Assembly (NCBI GenBank): GCA_050736615.1
Contig: JBOHWL010000155.1
Location: 1-12,300 of the forward strand
DNA: 12,300 nt
Reading direction: 5' to 3'
Origin: JBOHWJ01 sp050736615
GTDB lineage: Bacteria > Desulfobacterota > Binatia > Binatales > Binataceae
Part shown: piece after piece, positions 1 through 9,011 of the stretch
Layout of the letters: every line of letters starts with the position of its first letter
Numbering within the stretch: position 1 is the stretch's first letter
The notes under the pieces: generated by a model
What the model saw: the letters and a program-made list of their open reading frames with translations, nothing else
Told to the model about the DNA's origin: nothing
Database searches by the model: none
Made by a program: the position numbers and the translations under genes

Positions 1-2871
1 CTCGAATATCTCCAGCAGCTCCAGGGCGAATTGCCGCCCGGGGTTCATCCCGTGCTGGGGCCGGACGCCACCGGAGCCGGATGGGTCTACGAATATGTGC
101 TGCTCGACAAACGTCATAACCTGAACCTCGCCGACTTAACCACGCTGCAGAATTGGTACGTGCGTTACCAACTCGAGACCGTGCCGGGCGTCGCCGAGGT
201 GGCGACGATCGGCGGTTTCGTGCGGCAGTATCAGGTTAAACTTGATCCCCATCGTTTGCTCGCGCTGCATATCCCGCTTGAAACGGTGATCAATAAAATC
301 CGTGACAGCAACAACGAGGTCGGCGGGCGCGTGCTGGAAATGAACGGCGCGGACTATCTGATCCGGGGTATTGGCTATATCAAGACTCTGTCCGATTTAG
401 CGAACGTGCCGGTCGGCAGCCACGACGGCACGCCGATCCTTGTGCGCGATCTCGGCGTGGTGAGCTTCGGGCCGGACCTGCGCGAAGGTGTCGCCGAATG
501 GAACGGCGAAGGCGAGACCGTGGGCGGCATCGTCGTGATGCGCTATGGCGAGAACGCGCTTACCGTCATCAACGGGGTCAAGGCGAAGATCGCTGAAATA
601 AAGAAGAGCCTCCCGCCGGGGGTGGAGATCGTTTCAGGCTATGACCGCTCCGGCCTGATTAATGCCTCGATTGATACGCTCAAGCACGACCTCATCGAAG
701 AGGCGATCATCGTCAGTCTTGTCATTATCCTGTTCCTCTTCCATTTCCGTTCCGCGCTGGTTCCCATCATTAGTATCCCGCTGGCGCTGATTGCGTCCTT
801 CATACCGATGTACTATCTTGGGATCAGCTCGAATATCATGTCGCTTGGCGGTTTCGCACTGGCTATTGGGGTATTGATCGACGCCGCGATCGTGATGGTC
901 GAGAACAGCTACCGCCATTTGGCGGAGCGTACCAAGGAGGGCCGCACGCTCGCCGCGGGCGAGCACGAACGCGTCGTGATCGGCGCGGCCAAGCAGGTTG
1001 GCCGGCCGCTGTTCTATTCGCTGCTGATCATAGTCATTTCTTTTCTGCCGGTGTTTCTGCTGCAGGCGCAGGAAGGGCGTATGTTCCGCCCGCTGGCCTA
1101 TACGAAAACCTTCGCGATCATCTTTTCATCGCTGCTTGCGATTACCATCGTGCCGATCCTGATGGTCTTGCTGGTGCGGGCCCGGCATTATCGCCTGGAA
1201 TCGGAAAATCCCGTGGCGCATTTCTTCCAGGTGCTTTATCTGCCAGTGGTCCGATGGTGTTTGCGTCATCGGATCGTGACGCTGGCCGCGGGTGTTGTCA
1301 TTTTCCTGGCCAGCCTGCCGCTGGTCTCCAGAATCGGCAGCCAGTTCATGCCGCCGTTGTTCGAGGGCTCGATGCTTTACATGCCGACCGCCTTACCCGG
1401 CATCTCGATCACCTCCGCCAGTCATCTGCTGCAGGAACAGGACAAAATCATCAAGACTTTCCCGGAAGTTGAAACCGTGTTCGGCACCATCGGACGTTCC
1501 AACAGCGCGACCGACAATGCGCCGCTGGACATGTACGACACCACTATCATGTTGAAACCGCGCCGCCGGTGGCCCGCTGGTATGACCTATGATCGGCTGA
1601 TTCAGGCGATGAACGCAAAGCTCCAGTTCCCGGGACTATCCAACACCTGGACCATGCCGGTCGAAAACCGCCTCGACATGGAATTGACCGGCATCAAAAC
1701 GCCTGTCGGCATGAAGATCCAGGGCCCGGATCTGGGTGAGATTCAAAAAATCGGCTCCGAAATCGATGAAATCCTCAGCGGCGTGAAGGGCACTCGCAGC
1801 GTTTTCGCCGAACGCGTCAATCAGGGCTTTTACGTCAATATCAACGTCAATCGCGCGGAAGCTGCGCGGTATGGGCTGACGGTGGGCGATGTGCAGCGCC
1901 TGGTGACCTCGGGCATGGGCGGCGCAGACATTGCCGTCACCATCCAGGGACGTGAGCGCTTTCCAATCAATGTCCGTTACCTGCGTGACTATCGCGATAA
2001 TCTCGAAGCCTTGCGGCAAATGCTCATCATGACGCCGAGCGGCGCTCAGATACCCTTGGGTGAAGTCGCGAGCGTGACGCTAAGTCCGGGGCCGTCCATG
2101 ATTCGCGACGAAGACGCCCAACTCACCGCCTACGTCTTTGTCGATCTCAACACGACTGACTATGGCGGTTACGTACAGCGTGCGCAAAGAGCGCTTGACG
2201 CCAAGCTCCACATGCCGCCGGGCTACATTCTCAAATGGTCCGGCGAGTATGAATTTGAGCTGCGCGCGAAACACCGGCTGACGCTGATCCTGCCGATCGT
2301 GTTCGCGGTGATCTTCGTGCTGCTCTACATGCTGTTCGATTCCGTGCCGGAGGCGTTGATGCTGTTCTTTCCCTGCGCTTTCGCGCTCACCGGCGGCCTC
2401 ATCCTGCAATACCTGCTGGGGTTCAACTTCAGCGTCGCCGTCGCGGTTGGTTATATCGATCTGTTCGCGATTGCGGTCGAGACCGGCGTGGTGATGATCA
2501 TCTTTCTCGACGAGGCGCTGGACTTGCGGCTGGCCAGAGGCTCGATAGATCACGCCGATGTGGAGGCCGCGACCATCGAGGGCGCGGTACATCGGCTGCG
2601 CCCCAAGCTGATGACCGTGTTCGTCGTGATCCTGAGCCTGGCACCGATCTTCTTTGAGGCCGGGAGCATCGGCAACGACGTGATGGAGCCGATCGCGGTG
2701 CCGATCGTCGGCGGCATGGTAACCTCCTCAATCGCCGTGCTGTTGTTGCTGCCGGTGCTGTTCGCCATGATCAAGGAGCGGCAGTTCCGCAAAGGCACAC
2801 TGAAGCCATCGGCGGTTGGCGCAATCGAGGATACGTTCGATAAACAACTGCAAGACGATGGCGCGGATTGA
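1..2871 (+). CDS. CusA/SilA-like heavy-metal efflux RND transporter (5' end missing)
   Basis: This is the inner-membrane proton-driven pump of a tripartite metal efflux system, which normally works with a periplasmic adaptor and an outer-membrane channel. The frame is open from base 1, so the start lies upstream; about 956 residues are present against roughly 1040 in the family, so about 90 N-terminal residues are missing. Visible family features are the first membrane block (about 700-830), the TM4 motif IDAAIVMVEN (from about 877), which matches the CusA/SilA type (monovalent copper/silver) better than the CzcA type, the porter segments RLDMELTGIK (about 1669-1698) and GPSMIRDE (about 2090-2113), and the second membrane block (about 2278-2790). 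Several methionines sit in the periplasmic porter region, in line with soft-metal transport, but individual metal ligands were not assigned. The adaptor and channel genes are not in the window and would be expected upstream. The family is near certain; the metal is an inference. Confidence 0.95.
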   Translation, partial: LEYLQQLQGELPPGVHPVLGPDATGAGWVYEYVLLDKRHNLNLADLTTLQNWYVRYQLETVPGVAEVATIGGFVRQYQVKLDPHRLLALHIPLETVINKIRDSNNEVGGRVLEMNGADYLIRGIGYIKTLSDLANVPVGSHDGTPILVRDLGVVSFGPDLREGVAEWNGEGETVGGIVVMRYGENALTVINGVKAKIAEIKKSLPPGVEIVSGYDRSGLINASIDTLKHDLIEEAIIVSLVIILFLFHFRSALVPIISIPLALIASFIPMYYLGISSNIMSLGGFALAIGVLIDAAIVMVENSYRHLAERTKEGRTLAAGEHERVVIGAAKQVGRPLFYSLLIIVISFLPVFLLQAQEGRMFRPLAYTKTFAIIFSSLLAITIVPILMVLLVRARHYRLESENPVAHFFQVLYLPVVRWCLRHRIVTLAAGVVIFLASLPLVSRIGSQFMPPLFEGSMLYMPTALPGISITSASHLLQEQDKIIKTFPEVETVFGTIGRSNSATDNAPLDMYDTTIMLKPRRRWPAGMTYDRLIQAMNAKLQFPGLSNTWTMPVENRLDMELTGIKTPVGMKIQGPDLGEIQKIGSEIDEILSGVKGTRSVFAERVNQGFYVNINVNRAEAARYGLTVGDVQRLVTSGMGGADIAVTIQGRERFPINVRYLRDYRDNLEALRQMLIMTPSGAQIPLGEVASVTLSPGPSMIRDEDAQLTAYVFVDLNTTDYGGYVQRAQRALDAKLHMPPGYILKWSGEYEFELRAKHRLTLILPIVFAVIFVLLYMLFDSVPEALMLFFPCAFALTGGLILQYLLGFNFSVAVAVGYIDLFAIAVETGVVMIIFLDEALDLRLARGSIDHADVEAATIEGAVHRLRPKLMTVFVVILSLAPIFFEAGSIGNDVMEPIAVPIVGGMVTSSIAVLLLLPVLFAMIKERQFRKGTLKPSAVGAIEDTFDKQLQDDGAD

Positions 2872-3297
2872 TTCCGATTCAGAGTATCGCAGCCTGCCGC
2901 CAACTCAAGGTGACCGGCATACACACCTTCGGGTTTGTGAACGCGATGCGAACGCGGCGCTCGCAGCCAGACGCGCGTCAATTCTGTCATCGGGAGCATC
3001 AGGCTGGCGATCGTGGCACGCCCGGCGCTATAACGACGGCGCGAGTTGCGTGGCGAGATGCGAAGCGCATTTCCCCTATGTGAGTCGCCCTATCAAGGGC
3101 TCGTCGAAGTGCGGCGGGCTAGCTGGCATGTCGTTTGCTGCGCTTACAGCCATGGCACATCGCATGAGCCTTCCGACCTTTCCGTCAAGGCGTGTGCTGC
3201 GGTTTCGACAGACGGCCCGCGCAAATTGCGAAAATCTTTGAAGCACGCCAGAACCTTTGGCAGAGCTAATGATTCAGATGCGTGCGAGCCATTTCTC
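2872..3297. other. Gene-poor stretch between the RND gene and the response regulator
   Basis: No convincing gene was found in these 426 bases. The response-regulator frame stays open upstream to 3046, but the translated stretch is rich in Cys, Arg and His, resembles no known domain and has no recognisable ribosome binding site. No clear terminator hairpin with a U-tract was seen after the pump gene. Confidence 0.5.
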
Positions 3298-3669
3298 ATG
3301 AATCAGGATGCGACAGAAAGTAGAACGATTCTGGTGGTCGACGACGATCCCGAATGCCGGGAGAGCTTGTCAGATTTGCTGACCAGCGAAGGTTACGGCG
3401 TCGCTTGTGCCGAAAACGGTTCCCAAGCCCTTGAATACCTGACCCACGATACGCCGCGCGTGATCATTCTCGACCTGATGATGCCGGTGATGGATGGGAG
3501 GGAATTTCTCAAGCGGCAAAAGCGTGATCCTCGACTGCGCTCGCTACCGGTGGTGTTTGTCACCGGCACATGGCGCGCCAAAGGCTTGGAAGGGCAAGTG
3601 GTCGTCCCTAAGCCAATTGACTTTAATGTCTTGCTCGGCGCCGTGAGGAGAGCCGACGGTGGGCATTGA
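3298..3669 (+). CDS. Single-domain response regulator (CheY-like receiver)
   Basis: This is a stand-alone phosphoacceptor receiver domain of 123 residues with no output domain, so it probably relays phosphate or acts by protein contact, as CheY or SpoIIR-type single receivers do. The hallmark residues are all present: the acidic cluster D15-D17 after strand 1 (ILVVDDD), the phosphoacceptor D59 in ILDLMMPVMDG, the switch threonine T89 and the invariant K105 in the PKP motif. ATG 3298 was chosen because the receiver fold begins about ten residues later. The frame is open further upstream to 3046, but that part lacks any domain-like sequence. No good Shine-Dalgarno sequence precedes ATG 3298, so the start is moderately certain. 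No histidine kinase is adjacent, so the partner is unknown. Confidence 0.9.
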   Translation: MNQDATESRTILVVDDDPECRESLSDLLTSEGYGVACAENGSQALEYLTHDTPRVIILDLMMPVMDGREFLKRQKRDPRLRSLPVVFVTGTWRAKGLEGQVVVPKPIDFNVLLGAVRRADGGH

Positions 3670-4072
3670 TGGACTTGATGCTCGCTCCAGCAACTTATTC
3701 ATTCTGATAGCTACATTGAAAGCCAGGCGGCGTTTCCGCTTAATCTCATCACTGGCACTTCCGTCCACATTCCTAGATAGTCATCAACATGGAGCGGTCA
3801 CTCTGCGAATGAAGCGCGACGCGCCTAAACCGTTAATCGCGAAATCACTTGACCGGCGATGGGTTGCGGCTGGCACAATGTATGTTGCAATGCTCAACTC
3901 GGGATTTTCTGGCTTATTGGCGGCCCACTGGAGATAATTCTCGGCTTAAGACGGCGTGGAGATAGATGCATCTGATGGAACTCTCGCAAGCCTTACATCG
4001 CGCTTCTTGCCGCGCTTGATGAATACGATTTCGATACCGTGAACGTATGAACAGTTGCACCATGTTCCGCAC
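3670..4072. other. Gene-poor stretch upstream of the first exported protein
   Basis: No supported gene is present in these roughly 400 bases. A short plus-strand frame (3659-3937) overlaps the response regulator, has no domain-like content and is judged spurious. The stretch presumably holds the promoter of the downstream gene, but no clear -35/-10 pair was identified. Confidence 0.4.
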
Positions 4073-5332
4073 GTGAAAAAATTCGCGCTCACCGCGCTGG
4101 TGATACTGTGGTGGACCACCGGCGCGTGGGCCAGCGTGCGTGGATGGCAGCCGCTGATTCTAAAGGGTAGCCAGCTTCCGCAGTTGCTCGGAGCGCGGGA
4201 AAATCGTTTTGAGATGCTGGCCGCGCATAGCGGCAAACTGGCCCCGATTCCGTTTCAGGTGGATGAGGTGCTGCCTGACGGGCGCTATGTGTTGCCGCAT
4301 GGCAAGGCTCCGGTCAAGGACGACAGTCCCGGAATCTTCGATCGTGACGATCAGGTCGTCGTGATGCTGTCGGATTTTGGCACGCGCGCGCAATCTGGTT
4401 TACCCAAGGGTGCGTTGGAGATTCAGGTTGCGGACCCGCTCGGCGGTCCAGACCGCTATGCTTATATCGCGGCGGTGGATAAGCCTGAGCGCAGCGCGGT
4501 CAGATATATTCAATACGATCCCGCGAGCGACACAATCAGAAGCAGCTATTACCGTATTGGCATGACAGGGGGATGGCCCACTGATTTCGCTCTGCAGCAC
4601 GGCCTTGAGCAGGACCCGCCCAACCTTATAGACCGTTTCAAAGTGCGCACCACCGCGCGAATTCTAGGCCTGTTTAGCTATCGCATGAACGAAAACGACG
4701 TGCGCAGCACGTTGCTTGGATGGAAAGTCGGACCGGTGCGGATGATCCGGCGCGAGCGGCATTCCGTGAATATCCTCCTCGGCGTTCATTCGCCCGGCGT
4801 GCACAGCCAAGTCTTTCTCTATCGCAACTTCATGGAGAATCCGACCAAAGTGAATTTCCCGTGGATTCCACGCCTGATCTTTACGTGGCTGCACGTACGC
4901 GTGGACGTCGATTATATCGGTTTGCACAATTTCGAACTGAGTTGGCAGGGTATGAAGCAGCCGCCGATTGCGGTTGGAAGCCAGTCAGCGGCCGAAAAAG
5001 CGCTGGAACATGAGCGACCGGGTCCGGAAGCGAAGTGGCTGGCCTTGCGCGGCGACGGCCGAGTGATGATCCAGACGCTGAAGCCCTCGCCCGACTTGGC
5101 CATCGTACACCGTTATCTTTACTATCGATACGGCCCTACGCCCGATCCGCCTGAAAAATATCCGGGGCAATATCCTGGCATCGGCTATATGACCACCGGA
5201 TGGCGCAACCTAAGCAGCGGACCGCACGTGGTTGATTCGTATTTTGTAATCGCCAACGCAAGCTATAGTCCCACGAGGTTTCTAAAGGAATTGGCAACGC
5301 CTCCGCGCGTAAGTGTGCGTGAAGCCCGATGA
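4073..5332 (+). CDS. Exported protein of unknown function (contains PIPFQVDE)
   Basis: This encodes a protein of about 419 residues. Starting at GTG 4073 gives a classic Sec signal peptide: a Lys-Lys n-region, a hydrophobic core (FALTALVILWW) and a probable AWA|S cleavage site. An upstream in-frame TTG at 4055 would only add six residues in front of the signal. I recognise no catalytic motif. The N-terminal part of the mature protein has the string LAPIPFQVDEV followed by an FDRDDQVVVM segment. I recall similar 'IPFQ-DE' strings in uncharacterised exported proteins, but assign no function. The middle and C-terminal parts are rich in aromatic residues and Arg, as in beta-rich envelope proteins. 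It lies co-directional with another exported protein, 334 bases downstream. Periplasmic or cell-surface location is inferred from the signal peptide only. Confidence 0.85.
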   Translation: MKKFALTALVILWWTTGAWASVRGWQPLILKGSQLPQLLGARENRFEMLAAHSGKLAPIPFQVDEVLPDGRYVLPHGKAPVKDDSPGIFDRDDQVVVMLSDFGTRAQSGLPKGALEIQVADPLGGPDRYAYIAAVDKPERSAVRYIQYDPASDTIRSSYYRIGMTGGWPTDFALQHGLEQDPPNLIDRFKVRTTARILGLFSYRMNENDVRSTLLGWKVGPVRMIRRERHSVNILLGVHSPGVHSQVFLYRNFMENPTKVNFPWIPRLIFTWLHVRVDVDYIGLHNFELSWQGMKQPPIAVGSQSAAEKALEHERPGPEAKWLALRGDGRVMIQTLKPSPDLAIVHRYLYYRYGPTPDPPEKYPGQYPGIGYMTTGWRNLSSGPHVVDSYFVIANASYSPTRFLKELATPPRVSVREAR

Positions 5333-5666
5333 GTCCACGGCGGCACCTCGGAGATGTCGGGAAACGGACGAGTCTCTCCCAGAACCTCAGTTGACGTTGC
5401 GAGGACGACCGCTTGGCTCGCCAGGGGCTCTATGTTAGCTAGGATAAGCAGGTCAGTATCCGTCCCGAGTATCCGCCGAGATTAAATTTCATCGAAACAG
5501 ACGCCTGACGCGGCTGAGAAAGACCGGTGGGTCTTGCCCGGCGGTTACTATGCTCTCAATCAATCACGCGGAATGTGCCTCAGTGCACGGCCGTCCGGGG
5601 ATTAAGCGGGGGCGTCCGCTACGACAATCAAGGCGCGCGTGGTGGAGGAACATCGTTCCAGTATTT
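5333..5666. other. Spacer between the two exported-protein genes, with a weak hairpin
   Basis: No separate gene is supported. The frame of the downstream gene is open from ATG 5550, but the extra 39 residues are Arg-rich and sit in front of a good signal peptide, so they are treated as untranslated. A 6-bp hairpin AAGACC-ggtg-GGTCTT occurs at 5520-5535. It has no U-tract, so it is at most a weak terminator or chance structure. Confidence 0.4.
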
Positions 5667-6593
5667 ATGAAAATCGCACTGATTGCGCTTGCCGGCTTGA
5701 TGTTTTTGGCGGGCGGCGCACTCCTTTTCACCGATAATGCAGGTGCTACGGCGAGCGCCGCCGAAACAAGCAGCCAGGCCTCGAACCAATCCGGCGGGCT
5801 GGAACAAGCTCTGGAAGCGCGCGGGTTGCTGGGACTTAATCGGACTTCGGGCGTCAGCGCTTTCACTCCGCCGGTCGGGGTCGAGGTCGATGATACCGTG
5901 CAGCGGGCCAGAGGCAGCAGCGAAGTGATTTCTCATAGCAGTGCTTGGAGCGAGGAATTACGCGGCGACGTGCTGCACGTCGAATTGACCAGCTTCCCGA
6001 GCGGACAATACCAGGTCGAGTTCTGGTTGTTACCGCCGAACTCTCACGGCTGTAAAATGTTCGGCCGCATCATGTACGATACCCAGGGACGGCCGACCGA
6101 GAGCGTCTTCTGGCGCAATGGCAAGGGGCTCAAGATCACTGGAGCGGCCGATTTTCCCAAGGATCTGTATCCCAAAGAGGTGCCGGCAGTCGCGGTGCCG
6201 CGAGCGCTCAACGATTCAATGGATGATGGCGCGCAGGCGGTCATCAATCAGCAAGTCACGCCGTTCGGTTACGTCGATCTGCATTTGCATGTGAGCGGCG
6301 CCGCGCCGGTCGAGACGCCGGCCGGCAAATTTCCAGCGGTCAAGGTGGAATCGCAAGCGGACATCGCGACATTGCTGCCCGGATGGCCGCATTTCCTGTT
6401 CCATGTGGTCTCGCCGTTTATCCCGCGTACGACCTATTATTTCGAAGCGCACGCGCCCTACCGGTTGTTGGTCAAAGAACAGGAGGGCACGCCGTTGATC
6501 GGTGGACCCGAAGCCAATACCGAATTGGTGCGCTACTATATCGAAGGTGCGACCGCCGACGCCGCCGCTCTGGAGAAAATGTCACCGCAATGA
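5667..6593 (+). CDS. Exported or lipid-anchored protein with DUF3108-like C-terminal half
   Basis: From ATG 5667 this is 308 residues. It starts with a hydrophobic signal segment (MKIALIALAGLMFLAGGALLF) followed by an Ala/Ser/Gln-rich linker, so it is probably exported or membrane-anchored. The C-terminal half has a TPAGKFPAVKVE stretch followed by an aromatic Pro-rich strand pattern (LLPGWPHFLFHVVSPFIP...TYYFE). This is reminiscent of the DUF3108 type of predicted periplasmic beta-barrel-like proteins; the assignment is tentative. A strong GGAGGAA lies at 5644-5650, but 16 bases from this ATG, which is longer than usual, so the start may differ. An in-frame ATG at 5550 would make a 347-residue protein with an Arg/Trp-rich extension. 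The DUF2784 gene follows after 56 bases, suggesting cotranscription. Confidence 0.82.
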   Translation: MKIALIALAGLMFLAGGALLFTDNAGATASAAETSSQASNQSGGLEQALEARGLLGLNRTSGVSAFTPPVGVEVDDTVQRARGSSEVISHSSAWSEELRGDVLHVELTSFPSGQYQVEFWLLPPNSHGCKMFGRIMYDTQGRPTESVFWRNGKGLKITGAADFPKDLYPKEVPAVAVPRALNDSMDDGAQAVINQQVTPFGYVDLHLHVSGAAPVETPAGKFPAVKVESQADIATLLPGWPHFLFHVVSPFIPRTTYYFEAHAPYRLLVKEQEGTPLIGGPEANTELVRYYIEGATADAAALEKMSPQ

Positions 6594-6649
6594 AGCACCG
6601 CGGTGGCGCGGCGAGAGCGGCTTGGGGCTGAGCCGGCGGTCCACTGCGG

Positions 6650-7099
6650 ATGGTGGCTTACTATCGCTTAATAGCCGACGGCGTCGTCCTGATTCATGCG
6701 GCCTACGTGGCATTCGTTGTGGTGGGGTTCGCGCTTATCATCGTCGGCCTGGTCGCCGGATGGAATTGGGTGCGCTCGTTCTGGTTCCGCGCGGCCCATC
6801 TCGCGGCGATCGCGCTGGTATGCGCCGAAGCATTGGCCGGGGTCAGATGTCCGCTAACTACGCTTGAGAGCTGGCTGCGGACGCGGGCCGGACAGGCGGG
6901 TTATTCGCGCGACTTCGTCGGCTACTGGGTCGACCGCTTGATCTTCTATCACTTCCCGCCATGGGTATTCGTCGATGCCTACCTTATGTTCGTAACGCTG
7001 GTGCTGATTGCGTTCGTCGCCGCGCCGCCGCGCTGGCCCGGCGGGCGTTCCACTGTTCACGATACGGAACTGCCGCCAGACCGCATGCCGATGCGCTGA
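6650..7099 (+). CDS. DUF2784 family small membrane protein
   Basis: This is a 149-residue inner-membrane protein with about three hydrophobic segments (residues about 12-38, 47-65 and 108-126). It carries the family hallmark CPLTTLESWLR at residues 67-77, followed by the GQAGYSRDFVGYW segment typical of DUF2784 proteins. The function of this family is unknown. The N-terminus, with a charged residue before a long hydrophobic helix (LIADGVVLIHAAYVAFVVVG), is also typical. ATG 6650 has no strong ribosome binding site; GTG 6653 is an equivalent alternative. The C-terminal 20 residues are polar and Pro-rich, beyond the usual family end. It is flanked by co-directional genes, 56 bases after the exported protein and 90 bases before the oxidoreductase. 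Confidence 0.88.
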   Translation: MVAYYRLIADGVVLIHAAYVAFVVVGFALIIVGLVAGWNWVRSFWFRAAHLAAIALVCAEALAGVRCPLTTLESWLRTRAGQAGYSRDFVGYWVDRLIFYHFPPWVFVDAYLMFVTLVLIAFVAAPPRWPGGRSTVHDTELPPDRMPMR

Positions 7100-7189
7100 C
7101 AGTCATATCGGCGAGGTCTCGGCGTGCTTGTCGCGCCTGCGACAATTCCATTACAGTCAGCGGGCTAAGCTTTAAGGAACGGAGCCGGA

Positions 7190-8353
7190 ATGAAAACATC
7201 GCTCTTCTATTTGCCCTCGGTCGGTAGTCAGGATCAAATCGAACAAGGCAAGGTCGGACTGCGCGGGGAACTGTACGATCAGATGCTCAGGGAATTGTCC
7301 GAGCAAGCCAAGCTGGCCGATTCACTCGGTTACGATTCCATGAGCTTCACCGAGCATCATTTCCACGTCGAAGGTTTCGAGTTGTCGAACAACCCGATCA
7401 TGCTCGACCTCTTCATCGGGATGCAGACCAAACGGTTGCGCGTCGGCCAGTTGGGCGTGGTGCTGCCCGCCAATAATCCGATTCGCGTGGCCGAGGATAT
7501 CGCAATGCTCGATCATATGACCGGCGGACGCGCCAACGCCGGTTTCGCGCGCGGCTATCAGCGGCGATGGGTCGATATCATGGCGCAGCAGACTCACGGC
7601 ATTCACGGTGCCCAGCCGCATCAGCATGACGAAATTGACGCGGCCAACCGAGCCGCATTCGAGGAATGCTACCGGATCATCAAGAAGGCGTGGACCCAGG
7701 AAGAGCTGACCTACGATGGCCGCTATTGGCGTGTGCCACCGGGCGAAACGCCCTGGAATATCGAGGCGACCAATAAATGGGGCCTCGGTGTGGAAAATGG
7801 CATCGTCAAGGCGGTCAGCGTGGTGCCCAAGCCCGTGCAGAAGCCCCATCCGCCGGTGTTCCAGCCGTTCGCCTCGTCCGAACGCAGCATCCGATGGTGC
7901 GCGGGCGAGAACGTAACCGCGATTTTGCCGCCACTCTTTCCCGACTATGAGCATCATCTGTGCGAAATCTATGCGGAAGTTTCGGGCAACAAGCTGGGCG
8001 AGGGGATGGGTATCCTGCGCGATATCGTGATCGCGGATAGCGACGCCGAAGCGAAGGACATTTGGCGTCGGAGTGGCTATTTCTGTGGTCACGAATGGTT
8101 CGAGCCGTTCGGTTTCTCCAAGGGACTGGATAATCCCAAAACTGGCGAGACGCCGGACCTGTTCGAGAACAGCCTGGCCCTGGTAGGAACGGTCGATACG
8201 GTGACGCGGCAGATGGAGCGGCTATTGAAGCGGTTGCCGGTCAGATGGCTCTTCGCCTGGATGTATAACGGCCTGATGCCGCACGATCGGCTGATGAAGG
8301 TAATCGAGCTGTTCTGGACCAAGGTGCTGCCGCGTGTGACCGACGCGGCATAA
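7190..8353 (+). CDS. Luciferase-like (LLM class) flavin-dependent oxidoreductase
   Basis: This 387-residue protein belongs to the bacterial-luciferase-like TIM-barrel superfamily, whose members use reduced FMN (often with a separate reductase) or F420 to oxidise organic substrates. Evidence is the FTEHHF motif (residues 53-58), the NNPIRVAEDIAMLDHMTGGR block (95-114) with the following GFARGYQ (118-124), and a C-terminal ALVGTVDTVTRQMERLL segment typical of the family. Length matches the larger monooxygenase-type members. The start is well supported: GGAG at 7181-7184 lies five bases before ATG 7190. The substrate cannot be told from sequence. Whether it uses FMN or F420 is open, although the motif set looks like the FMN group. 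No reductase gene is adjacent. Confidence 0.93.
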   Translation: MKTSLFYLPSVGSQDQIEQGKVGLRGELYDQMLRELSEQAKLADSLGYDSMSFTEHHFHVEGFELSNNPIMLDLFIGMQTKRLRVGQLGVVLPANNPIRVAEDIAMLDHMTGGRANAGFARGYQRRWVDIMAQQTHGIHGAQPHQHDEIDAANRAAFEECYRIIKKAWTQEELTYDGRYWRVPPGETPWNIEATNKWGLGVENGIVKAVSVVPKPVQKPHPPVFQPFASSERSIRWCAGENVTAILPPLFPDYEHHLCEIYAEVSGNKLGEGMGILRDIVIADSDAEAKDIWRRSGYFCGHEWFEPFGFSKGLDNPKTGETPDLFENSLALVGTVDTVTRQMERLLKRLPVRWLFAWMYNGLMPHDRLMKVIELFWTKVLPRVTDAA

Positions 8354-8432
8354 GCGATTTGCCAGTTGATAGGGCTGAAGCAGACAAGAAATATGGTTCT
8401 GACGCGCGGAGGTGTGATAGATCGTTCAGAAT

Positions 8433-8786
8433 ATGGCGTTAAGACGTATCAAGGACACCGAGAAGCTTACGGTTGGCGTGCTCCGCACGGCGATTCAGAC
8501 TTTTGTTGCGCCGCAGCTTTCAGATATTGCCGACCGGCTGACCCACGTCGAAGCACGCCTTGACGGAGTGGATCGTCGTTTCGACGCGGTTGAAAAACAG
8601 ATTGCAGGCTTCGAAGAATCGACGCGGGAAGTCTTGAGATCGTTGCGCAACGAAATGGAAGCCCGTTTCAATGCAGTGCAGTCAGGTTTCGATACGGTGC
8701 GGGCGGATATCAAGCGCCTCGACAATATCGCCGATCTGCGCGAGCGGATGGCAAGTATTGAAGCGAAACTCGCCCAGCAGAATTAA
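8433..8786 (+). CDS. Small coiled-coil protein of unknown function
   Basis: This encodes 117 residues. Apart from a short basic N-terminus, residues about 29-115 show heptad-like spacing of Leu, Val, Ile and Phe (for example RLTHVEARLDGVDRRFDAVE), predicting a long coiled coil. There is no signal peptide, membrane segment or catalytic motif, so it is probably a cytoplasmic oligomerising or scaffolding protein. GC-rich third positions support real coding. The GGAGG at 8408-8412 is 20 bases from ATG 8433, too far for a normal ribosome binding site, and no closer one is visible; an in-frame GTG at 8412 is followed at once by a stop. It is the last plus-strand gene before the convergent repeat region. 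Confidence 0.75.
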   Translation: MALRRIKDTEKLTVGVLRTAIQTFVAPQLSDIADRLTHVEARLDGVDRRFDAVEKQIAGFEESTREVLRSLRNEMEARFNAVQSGFDTVRADIKRLDNIADLRERMASIEAKLAQQN

Positions 8787-8808
8787 GGAGAATGCGTGAG
8801 CCTCCTTG

Positions 8809-8907
8809 TGTCATTCTGAACGGAGTCCGCCATTAGCGTAGCCGCAGGCGGAGCGAGCAAACGAGTCTGCGACGTGCGTTTCAGGAAGTGAAGGATCCCG
8901 GTAAAAG
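8809..8907 (+). repeat. Repeat copy A (direct orientation)
   Basis: Starts with TGTCATTCTGAA at 8809-8820 and carries the shared core GGAGCGAGCAAACGAGTCTG (8850-8869) followed by CGACGTGCGTT and a ggatc box. Its CATTAGCG segment and core match copy B with scattered mismatches and small gaps, so these are diverged copies of one dispersed intergenic repeat. Confidence 0.75.
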
Positions 8908-9011
8908 CTGGCAAAAGCAAAAGGCCCCGGGATTCCTCGCCGCGCTCAGAGCTTGTGAACTTTTTAGCGCTGCTGAACTGACGGCTGCTTAACGAGGATG
9001 TGCCTTAATTT

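Noticed and set aside
2080..2592. 170-residue minus-strand open frame inside the RND pump gene
   Set aside because: Antisense shadow of a certain gene; the translation is low-complexity Glu/His/Arg-rich and has no domain features.
5520..5535. Intrinsic terminator after the first exported protein
   Set aside because: The 6-bp stem AAGACC/GGTCTT is short and is followed by gccc, not a U-tract, so a terminator cannot be claimed.
7322..8092. 256-residue minus-strand open frame inside the luciferase-like gene
   Set aside because: It lies wholly antisense to a gene with clear motifs and a good ribosome binding site; long antisense frames are expected in GC-rich coding DNA, and its translation shows no recognisable domain.
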